The notes beneath the pieces are model-generated. The model did no database searches and was not told the DNA's origin. It worked only from the letters and a program-made list of their open reading frames with translations. This document shows, in pieces, positions 55,839 to 64,000 of a DNA stretch of 64,000 nucleotides. The position numbers and the translations under genes were made by a program. Position 1 is the first letter of the stretch. The number at the start of each line of letters is the position of its first letter. The DNA comes from Patagioenas fasciata (lineage: Eukaryota; Chordata; Aves; Columbiformes; Columbidae), in assembly GCF_037038585.1 (NCBI RefSeq), contig NC_092524.1, positions 67,444,552 through 67,508,551 on the forward strand, in the 5' to 3' direction.

Positions 55839-58800
55839 GATGTGCTGGGGAATCAAAGGAGGGGAATTTTGCAGAGGAGGAGGATGAGGACGAGCTCCTG
55901 CCCAGCCCAGCAAAGGCGAGGGGGGACCTGGGGAAGGAGCAGCGGGGAATGAGGTCGGCTAGAAGCAGATTTTATATGCCCATTCTGCTAAACAGCCGCC
56001 AGCCCAGCCCTGGGGAGCAAGAAATCACACAGCAATTACGTCCTCAGCTCCCTGTGATATCGTTAGAGCAGAGCCCAGCGTGTTTCACAATGTGTTTTAT
56101 CACAATAGCCAGTTCATTTTCTTTCGAAATGGCTGTATGAGAGGAGCATTTCTGCTAACTACTTAGGATGCATCCACTCCTGGGGGGGGAAAGAGCTTAC
56201 AATGGGGATTTGAAATCTGTTTCTTCAAACAATATTACAAACATTTATAGGGACAAGTGGCATTTGCCCCCAGGCAGGGAAAACTCAGATAATATATCAT
56301 GCTCATTCCTACAGCCTGGAGTAGCTGGGGAGATTTGGGATGAAGTTCAGACTTTCATGAAAAAAACAGAGTGTTGAAATACCATTTCTTTTGCCCTGTT
56401 TCCTTGGGAAGTCCCCAGGGTAAACCTGTAGAAAGACAAACCTGCCACCAAACTCAGCCGGGCTGAGGTTTTCTCATCTCAACCCTTGTAGAAAAAGCCC
56501 CAAAATCAATGAGGAAGCTCTGAAATGAACTTTGGATCAGGCTCATTTCAAACCTTCCGTTATCTCACTTCCAATTTATCACTGGAATGTCTGTAATTCT
56601 CCCCAGGGAGACTTCCTAGTGTTTAAACAGCTACTACCCTGCATAATTTCTTCCTGTTTTCGTAAGAGAGAAGAGGAACTGAGAACATCATTACACTAAA
56701 TGCCTCCAGAGTCCAACGAACAGAGATTTTCACAGGATTTTCTGCATTTATTATCATTGCTAGAGATGTGGCTGGAAAGAACCCCAAGGTTAAGAAGTTC
56801 AGCTGTTTGTTTTCTTTTCTTTTTCAAATGACTCTTGCTTGAAATGATCTTGACTTCAGTTAATTCCAGCTACATTTGCACTTTAAAGCAGCTCTGCCAG
56901 ACAGATACTGGAAATATTAAGTCTCATTTATTTATAGGAATCCTTCATACTTGGGTGACTATTGACTTGACAAATCCCCCTGACCTAAAATATGACGAAG
57001 AAGCGTATTTGCAGTATGTTTATTAGTTCAGAAGAAGCCTTTCCCGGGCTAATCTGTTTTCCGGCTGTACTCTTGCAGCAGGCTGATGGAAAAGTAAAAC
57101 CCAAAGAAGGAAGCGGATTCTTAACAGTGGTCATGAAAACTGCTTTATTCTCGGGGCATTTTTGCATGGCATTAGCAAGTAAAAGGCACCGCTTCAGCTA
57201 TTTGCTGAATCAGGGCCTGAGAGCTGAAAAGAAGGAGGAGGAACGACACGGGTTGTTATTCCCACAGATTTTTCTCCCAGCGTTAAATGACTATTAGCTG
57301 ATGTGACAAGATTTTACGGTATTAAAGTTGAAGAGGGTTACATTTGTGGTATTTGGATGGGGTAGCACAAAAGTGAGAAGGCAACTGCAGCCATCGAGTC
57401 CCTGCCTGGAGCAGGGAGGGGAAAGATAAACTACAAAACCTTAGTTCTGGAATACAGTAAAACTCCCCCAGCTACACCCGGTACCTGGGAAATGTCCATC
57501 CTGGTTTAGTATAGAAATGTTGGGGGGAAATACCCTCACTCTGAGAAACTACTAAAACTACTGACATTAAGAGCTGAACATCGACTTTGTCTTCATCTGC
57601 AGGATTTTGGTTCTGATGCCAGCTTCTGCTCAGCAGCTATGAATGTGAATGATGTGTGAATAAAACAAAAGCCCCCAGAGCCAGGCTCTCCCCAAACCTC
57701 ATGCGAGCAGAAAAGGCAGCTCAGCCCACACACCCCTGGATTAGTTCTGGATGTAACGCCTTCCACGGGGTGTTTCATCCTGAATACTCACATTAATAAT
57801 TCATCACACACCCTTCAGCAGCACCTGTGTCGTATCAGTGACTTACAGATCCTTCAGGAGCTCAAATGGTCCTTATGGGCTTCATTCCCTGAATTACTAC
57901 AAGCCATTTGACTGTAAATGTGTTCTTTGGCACCAATCATGGATCATTGACCTTAGCAGTACGGCTACGCCATCAATAGACATCTGGAGCAGAGACATGA
58001 GCAACTTGCTATCGAACAATTAATTGCATGTATAGAAATGGAGATGTTAGTAGCTGTGCAAAACTGGAGGTCTCAAAGGGTTTGCAAGGAGAAGTGTCCG
58101 AGCACAGACGCGTCTCTCGGTGAACAAACAGCACTTGAAAGGATGATCCTTCAAAAAACAAAGGGCCAGAATTTCATATCATCATCTGCCTGCCGGAGCC
58201 GTGGCTGGAAACCAAACAGCAAATGTCACAAAATTCACTGGGAGGCTGCCAGGATTGCAAAACCACAGCGGGAACCACGGTTTGGGATCGGGTGTGCGGG
58301 CGAAAGGGGAGAAATGGGACTGAAAAAGGTTTGGATCCCTCGGGGCATCTGTGGGTCTCCGCTTGGGGGTGGGGAGAAGGTGGGCGCTTTTCCGAGAGGA
58401 CAGATGATTGAGTTTCACTGGTGTCACACAGAGAGGAATTTTCTGCTTCTTATTCACTAAAGAATAAGAAAAAGCGAAGAGACCTCTGTCTTCTGCTACC
58501 AGGCACAATCATTGCCTCCAGAATCTGAAAACAAACGCATGCAGTAGCTCAACACGCAGTCAAGGCTCTACACGTCCACCGCCGCGGAAAGAAAATGTAC
58601 CCAAAGAATTCACTCCTTGTCACAGAAAACCCGTGTGGCAGTGCCTGAGTGACTGTCAAAGTGTTGTTAATGACAGCTCACCTGCTCGGCATTTCACAGC
58701 CAGCCAAGCTTCCCATCCCAGTTCAACCCAGTCCATCCCATCCCCTCCATGGGGTGCATTTGCCACCCCACCGCACTTTGAACCAGTTTTACGATTTTTC

Positions 58801-60954
58801 TTTTCACGGCAACAAGCCTCTTGCCTTGAGAAAGAGCATTTATGAACTAGAGACAGCGTCGTTTTCGAAGTGATTTATTTTATGAGGGTTTTGAAATGAA
58901 TGATCAGGCAGTCATTGGCCATAGGGGAAAAGCGTATAAAAGCTCACCACATGCATTGAACTTACCATCTGGTATCCTTTAAATCTCGCTTCAGGGCGGC
59001 TCAGCTAATTCTTCAGAGCGCACGACGTTCACAGTGCACAGTGAAGCAGAAACATAAAAGCCGAGTGACGTAGCCCAGTAAGAATCAACACTGTAATTGA
59101 AGTGTAATATCTTCTATCGCACTGTTCTAGCTCATCAGCAGAGACTGGCATTTTCTTAATTAAAACTGACATTGCAGGCCAGAATTTTAATCTCTTTTTT
59201 TAAAAAAAATAAGCGCTGATGCTTTTATTTTCTGGTTGGATAGGAAAGGGATGCCTCTGCTGTGTCTCAGATTTCCTCCTTCTGACTAGATGATGTAAAA
59301 GCAAGAGGTACAAAAAAAGATACTGTTCTTGTTCCTTTGAATTTATTGTTGGTGGCATGCACAGCCCTCCGGGTGCGATGAAACTGCCCTGGCCCTGATG
59401 CCTGTCACATTTCAAGATCCGTGTTATTGTCCCTGAAAAATACTACATGGGACAATTTAAGTATTGTCTGCTGGACTTTTACTCCCAAAATAAAGGCTAA
59501 GGCAAGGAATTACGCCCAGTTTTGCCACTGAAAGAGAGATGTTGACAAGCTGGAGGGAGTTCATCTTTGGAGACACTCAAAACTCAGCCGGACGAGGTTG
59601 GAGGTGAGTCCTGTTTGGAGCTGGGGGTTAGACCAGAGCTTCTGTCCAGCCCAAATATTGATGTGATGCTGAGGAAAACAGGGCCTGTGCTTGTAACACA
59701 GAGGCAAGAGCACAGGCCCTGTGAGGTGGACCTGAAACCAAGAATTGCCTTCACCGTGTGAAGGCAATTCACCGTTATTCAGCCTCGCTGAATAACTCAA
59801 ATTACACCATTGTGGCTCCTACAACATCAGCACAGAAAATGAAGCCGTGTACTAATTGGGGGCGAAGTTTCTTTCACGCAGCTTCCATTGTCCTCCTAAA
59901 GAGCTGCACACAAGGTCTAAATTTGCAATTTCATCCAAACATTTTTTTCTATTATATAATTTCAAGTGCAAAGTAATGTCTTCCAACAGAATGTGTCCAG
60001 GGCTCAGTGTTCAAGCCCCCCAAGTCCTATTCCAGGCAGTAAGACAGATCAATTGCACACAAATTATATGTCAAGTTACATCTGCAGTTCTTTTCACAAC
60101 CTTCAGCATATATGTACACACAGATGAAGAGCTACATTTGCCTGAAGGAGGGGAAATATTTGCATTTGTACAAATAATTGTACAAAAATTCATCATCCCT
60201 TCTGCAGAAAGGGGGGTTAATTACATATTGGGCGATCCTAACATCAAGGTTGGCTGGTGAGGTTACTGATTAAAAACGCTGTCACAGTCCGGGTTTGCTA
60301 TTTAAGGTGAGACATTGTCACCGACGTCAGCCACATGTTTGCTCGTTAATTAGGGTTTCTAATGACCGGATTGCTCAGGAAGACACGTCCTGCCCTGGGG
60401 CCTGCTGCTGTGGCTGCCGCCACTTGAGGACACGGCAGCAACTGAGGCTTTTCGAGCGTGAAAAAGCAAAGAGGAGCTGGACCGCAGCGCCCGGTTGGCA
60501 GGGAGATGGATTTCCCTTGTATTTGCTCGTTTCTCCCAAGGAGGCCACACCAGAAGGGCTGTTTGCACAAGCCTGGGGTCTGCTCCTGCTGGCGAATTTT
60601 CCTGTTGCTTCAGAAATGGTCAAATAATGACCCTGAAAAGTGCAAATGGATGTGTGAGGGGAAGGGCAGCGTCAGCATCGCCCGTGCCCGCCTTTCTGCC
60701 AAGTTTAATGGAAGTATCTGTGCAAACAATTGCGGGATTTCTGTCATAGCTCAGAATCACTGTCATAGCTCAAGGGGCAGGGCAGGAACTTGGTGTTGTG
60801 CATTTATTATAGTTTGTTTATTATAGTTCTCCACACCATACGGGCTGAGGGCATAAGGGTCATTATGTCTTAGGAGCACACTGGACAAGCTTCCAGGTGC
60901 ACCAGGAGAAATGTGAACATTGGATGTTTTGGGCAACTCTGTAAGCAAAATATA
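55839..60954. other. Intergenic, with a double hairpin at 59.7 kb
   Basis: No gene recognised over about 5 kb. The only structure I can support is the pair of inverted repeats at 59680-59770, listed separately, and a short CTGTCATAGCTCA direct repeat near 60741-60773. Confidence 0.45.
59680..59770. repeat. Two adjacent inverted repeats (potential hairpins)
   Basis: Hairpin 1: AGGGCCTGTG (59680-59689) pairs with CACAGGCCCT (59711-59720), with an inner CTTG/CAAG extending the stem past a 2-base bulge. Hairpin 2: GAATTGCCTTCAC (59742-59754), loop CGT, GTGAAGGCAATTC (59758-59770), a perfect 13-bp stem. See findings. Confidence 0.85.
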
Positions 60955-61170
60955 TAGGTTCCATCTGAATCTGAGGAGAAACTTCTTTGCTGGGAGGTGC
61001 CAGAGCCTGGCCCAGGCTGCCCAGAGCGGGTGTGGAGTCTCCTTCTCTGAGACATTCAAACCCACCTGGACCCACCCGTGTGATCTGCTCTGTGACCCTG
61101 CGTGAGCAGGGGGGCTGGACTGGGGGATCTACAGAGGTCCCTTCAACCCCAACCACTCTGTGATTCTGTG
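60955..61170 (+). mobile_element. Short CR1 LINE 3' fragment
   Basis: Runs from GGTTCCATCTGAATCTGAGG through the RT-tail codons to CACTCTGTGATTCTGTG. It differs from the major family by a shortened 3' UTR (GGGGGGCTGGACTGGGGG). Confidence 0.9.
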
Positions 61171-61272
61171 AAAATCTGGTGGCATTTTGTGTTTGTGGGA
61201 AACCTGACAGACAGGACGGCGAAGGGCTCCGGGTCACCTTCCCACTGCTGCAAACACCCTTGAGCTGGTGGC

Positions 61273-61949
61273 AGAACGTGTAGGGAAAAGGGACCTGGGG
61301 GTCCTGGGGACAGCAGGGTGACCATGAGCCAGCACTGGGCCCTTGTGGCCAGGAAGGCCAATGGTACCTGGGGTGGGTTAGAAGGGGGTGGTCAGTAGGT
61401 CAGAGAGGTTCTCCTGCCCCTCTGCTCTGCCCTGGGGAGACCACAGGTGGAATCTTGTGTCCAGTTGTGGCCCCTCAGTTCCAGAAGGACAGGGAACTGC
61501 TGGAGAGAGTCCAGCGCAGCCACCAAGATGCTGAAGGGAGTGGAGCATCTCCCGTGTGAGGAAAGGCTGAGGGAGCTGGGGCTCTGGAGCTGGAGAAGAG
61601 GAGACTGAGGGGGCCTCATTCATGGGGATCAATATGGAAAGGGGGAGTATCAGGAGGATGGAGCCAGGCTCTTCTCGGTGACAACCAATGATAGGACAAG
61701 GGGTAATGGGTTCAAACTGCAACACAAAAGGTTCCACGGAAATTTGAGAAGAAACTTCTCCATGGTGAGGGTGGCAGAGCCTGGCCCAGGCTGCCCAGGG
61801 AGGCTGTGGAGTCTCCTTCTCTGTAGACATTCAAACCCGCCTGGACACCTTCCTGTGGAACCTCAGCTGGGTGTTCCTGCTCCATGGGGGGATTGCACTG
61901 GATGAGCTTTCCAGGTCCCTTCCAACCCCTGACACTCTGGGATTCTGTT
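61273..61949 (+). mobile_element. CR1 LINE fragment abutting the second CpG island
   Basis: From a GTGTAGGGAAAAGGGACCTG start to the terminal ACACTCTGGGATTCTGT. A1 variable block. Its 3' end lies about 40 bp before the first E-box of the promoter at 61.96-62.5 kb. Confidence 0.94.
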
Positions 61950-61989
61950 CCCACCCCTGGGCTTTGCGGTCCCGGGGAGCGCGCGGAGC

Positions 61990-61995
61990 CACGTG
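61990..61995. promoter_or_regulatory. E-box CACGTG, copy 1
   Basis: In context CCACGTGACCGCAGTG. Fits a USF- or MiT/TFE-type site. Confidence 0.6.
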
Positions 61996-62024
61996 ACCGC
62001 AGTGCCAGGGATTAGGGGGTGAGT

Positions 62025-62030
62025 CACGTG
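62025..62030. promoter_or_regulatory. E-box CACGTG, copy 2
   Basis: In context GTCACGTGGTCCGCAGTG. Shares the CGCAGTG flank with copy 1, 35 bp away. Confidence 0.6.
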
Positions 62031-62129
62031 GTCCGCAGTGCTGTGGGCGGGGAGAGAGGGGGCGTGGCCAAGCGCGTGACCTTCCGGGCAGTGGGGTGGG
62101 AGGCGGAGCGTGTAACGTCATTCCGCTTC

Positions 62130-62199
62130 CGCCTGGGCGTTGGGGTGGCGGTGGTGCTGCGGGCCGCCTCTCCGGGCCTGCGCCGCGCTCCCCTCACAG
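62130..62199 (+). other. MAPK1IP1L: Probable noncoding exon 1 of the gene to the right (MAPK1IP1L?)
   Basis: Ends at donor CACAG|GTACCG. The left edge is arbitrary within the island. No good start codon leads into a known protein. Confidence 0.45.
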
Positions 62200-62654
62200 G
62201 TACCGCCGCACCCCGACCTGCCCGGCCCCGCACCCGCGGCAGGGAGGGCGATCCTCACCGGGGCTGCGGGAGGGAGTGGGGAAGTGGGGGGCTCCATTCC
62301 ACACCGCCCGCGGGGAGTGCCGGGCCGCAGCTGCTTCTTCAGCCCCCCAGGAGGGGTGGGCGGGAGGTTCCGCCACCCGGCGGCCGCAGCGTAGGGGGGT
62401 GGTGCGGGGGGTCGCGGGCCTCGAGGGGGTGGCAACAGCCAGACCCTGCCGCCTGGGGAGAGCGGGTGGCTCCAGGGTGCCGGTGGCGGCCTAATGGCTG
62501 CTGGGACCGGCCTTGTTGGGTCTGCACAGCGCGGGAGGCGCCTTTGGAGCGAATCCTGCGGTACTCTGTGTGACGGTGGTGGCTGCTGTGTCCTGTTTGG
62601 GTAAAATACTTGATCGGTTTGTATTTGTGCTGTGTGGCCATCATCTCTAAATGA

Positions 62655-62766
62655 CTGTATAAATGCATGTGGATCATGTATAAATGCATGTGGATCATGT
62701 GTAAATGAATGTGGATCATGTGTAAATGAATGTGGATCATGTGTAAACGAATGTGGATCATGTGTA
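62655..62766. repeat. 21-bp minisatellite, about five copies
   Basis: Unit ATGTGGATCATGTGTAAATG plus one base. The units fall into two sequence versions (TATAAATGC and TGTAAATGA). The period is a multiple of three, so both strands stay open across it by chance. Confidence 0.92.
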
Positions 62767-62906
62767 ACTCAAAGGTTCTTCACTAAAGAGGGTCTTGGGC
62801 AAGTCAGTTCATGAGAAGTTGATGAATTTTATCAAATGTTAATATATTGAAGGTAGCTGACTTGTTGGGAAAGGTAGTGCTGTGTGGTTTCTTGGAGAGA
62901 GAAATA

Positions 62907-63148
62907 CCCTTTTTCCCTGGAAATAAGACAGGGTAGGTATTTTTTCTCCAGAGATGCTTACTCTGTTACATATACAACTGCTTGGACACTATTTAAATTG
63001 ACTCTTAATAAGCTGTAACTAGGGCTTATTTTTGGAGTAGGGCTTATATTTTGAGGAGGATTGTGTTTGGAAGATATATGCTCAAAAATACTGAAAAGTC
63101 ATACTAGGGCTTATTTTTGAGGTAGGTCTTAATTTTGGGGAAACAGGG
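62907..63148. mobile_element. Small nonautonomous DNA-transposon-like element (MITE-like)
   Basis: Imperfect terminal inverted repeats: CCCTTTTTCCCTGGAAATAA... at 62907-62929 and its complement at 63126-63148 match at 18 of 23 positions. Inside are repeated AGGGCTTATTTTTG motifs. Length about 242 bp and no coding capacity. The left flank TA and right flank TG could be a decayed TA target-site duplication, which would suggest a mariner-type origin, but this is weak. Confidence 0.6.
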
Positions 63149-64000
63149 TGCTTACCTGACAGGTTTCATCTCTGAGAAAGAGCTTGTATTGAGATGAGTT
63201 TTATGAAAAACAGCACTGATCTGATGCTGTTCAACCTTATTGTCAGTGGATGTGAGAGCAAACGTAGCTCTTTTTTTTTTTTTTAAACAAAACCAACACA
63301 CCCTGAAACTACCCTCCCCATGACCTGTGGAGACTCATTCTGCAACAACCAGTGGATGATGCAAAAAGGGAGGTGAATATCAAAGTTAGAAAGTGGTTTA
63401 GATACTTTTGAAACTTGAGTCCATCGAGTACATTGTAAAAGTGCCAGTTCAAGATGTGAAAGATGCAGGGAGGTTGTATCCTGAAAAGCAGTTATCCTCA
63501 AAAAGAAGCTTGGTAAAGGAGCAGAAAGGTGTGTGGTTTGGTTTGTCACTTTGAAGCTGGAGCTGGAACATGAGAAACGGTTTTGATGTTTTTGTTGATG
63601 GGAGGGAGCCAAAAAAACCTACAGTCAAGATGTTTGATAGTTGATCACACTCAGGGTCACTATGTTTATTTCCTCCAAAACAAATAAAAATAATTAAGCT
63701 GATAATTCCTGAGTATACAGCTTTGGTAGGAGAACACAGGTATTCTTTAAATAACTCTTACAGCTAGTTCAGAAAGGCTTCTGAAGAATTGATAATTGGA
63801 AACTAAAGCTATAAATGAGGATAACTAATGAGAATGGGTTCTGTAGCTCTCAAGGAAGTTTAAAGGTAGCTGTGGAAGAGAAGTTTTAATTATTCTGAGC
63901 TGCTGAACTGATATATCTTATGTGAGATTCATGGAATAGGTTGGCGTTGACAGGAACAGTCTCTGGCAGTATAGACTCACTATTCCCCCTGATTTTGGAT

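Larger units (their letters stand above)
61960..62500 (+). promoter_or_regulatory. MAPK1IP1L: CpG island promoter, by synteny of MAPK1IP1L
   Basis: CpG-dense, TATA-less. It has two CACGTG E-boxes (61990-61995 and 62025-62030), an ACGTCA CRE half-site at 62115-62120, an ETS-type CTTCCG near 62126-62131, and a splice donor CACAG|GTACCG at 62200. In vertebrates MAPK1IP1L follows SOCS4 on the same strand (recalled). No MAPK1IP1L coding sequence is visible in the window, so the gene name is inference. Confidence 0.7.
62500..64000. other. Presumed first intron of the right-hand gene
   Basis: No coding exon recognised. Holds the 21-bp minisatellite, the inverted-repeat element and a T-rich tract near 63271-63284. 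Confidence 0.5.

Noticed and set aside
61378-61830. 150-residue minus-strand frame
   Set aside because: Antisense of CR1; the same peptide recurs at every CR1 of this family.
1143-61949. Recurring near-identical blocks as a possible CRISPR-like or novel regulatory array
   Set aside because: Each block has a CR1 3' octamer end, RT-tail codons and variable 5' truncation. They are ordinary dispersed LINE copies in an animal genome.
62019-62573. 184-residue plus-strand frame and overlapping minus frames
   Set aside because: Same CpG-island artefact; a splice donor at 62200 interrupts it.
62339-62814. Repetitive peptides (MIHIHLH and NECGSCV types)
   Set aside because: Produced by the 21-bp minisatellite, open on both strands because the period is a multiple of three.
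1-64000. Endogenous retroviruses or LTR elements
   Set aside because: I looked for paired long repeats, primer-binding sites and gag/pol/env-like frames and found none. The only RT-like codons belong to CR1.
1-64000. tRNA, rRNA or snRNA genes
   Set aside because: No cloverleaf with A and B boxes and no conserved rRNA or snRNA sequence was recognised by eye. A covariance-model scan would be needed to be certain.

Overview
The window is avian nuclear DNA. Three things show this. The repeats are almost all CR1 LINEs, including octamer-type 3' ends (ATTCTGTG-like) and truncated 5' ends. The coding genes are vertebrate and intron-split. The gene order WDHD1 - SOCS4 - (probable) MAPK1IP1L matches the conserved vertebrate block next to GCH1 (order recalled from human chromosome 14). 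I cannot name the species. The many closely similar CR1 copies suggest a bird lineage with recent CR1 activity.

Layout. Positions 1-7.0 kb are intergenic, with three CR1 copies. Positions 7.0-38.05 kb hold WDHD1 (AND-1/CTF4) on the minus strand. I could read all 25 coding exons by hand. They have GT-AG junctions throughout and sum to 3363 bp, which is an uninterrupted 1120-residue protein plus stop. A noncoding first exon lies in a CpG island. The same island (37.7-38.5 kb) appears to drive SOCS4 in the opposite direction. SOCS4 has a noncoding exon 1 ending at 38221, a 6-kb intron, and a single coding exon at 44350-45660 (436 residues, SH2 plus SOCS box). From 45.7 to 61.9 kb there is about 16 kb with no recognisable coding gene: it holds probable SOCS4 3' UTR, several CR1 copies, a double-hairpin locus at 59.68-59.77 kb, and otherwise unannotated sequence. 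A second CpG island (61.96-62.5 kb) with paired E-boxes, a CRE half-site, an ETS-type site and a clean splice donor looks like the promoter and first exon of the next plus-strand gene, by synteny MAPK1IP1L. Its coding part lies beyond the window or further right than I can support. A 21-bp minisatellite and a small terminal-inverted-repeat element follow in its presumed first intron.

Function. WDHD1 is a replisome hub that couples CMG helicase to DNA polymerase alpha. SOCS4 is an SH2-containing adaptor for an Elongin BC/CUL5 ubiquitin ligase that dampens cytokine and EGF-receptor signalling. They share a promoter region but no known pathway.

The most interesting signals are in the repeats. 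All seven CR1 segments inside WDHD1 lie in the sense orientation. Two of them sit about 22 bp from WDHD1 splice sites, one in a position where it probably supplies the branch point. The dominant CR1 family falls into two versions distinguished by a swapped block of about 40 bp, with one mosaic copy. I found no CRISPR, tRNA or rRNA genes, endogenous retroviruses, or novel multi-gene system.
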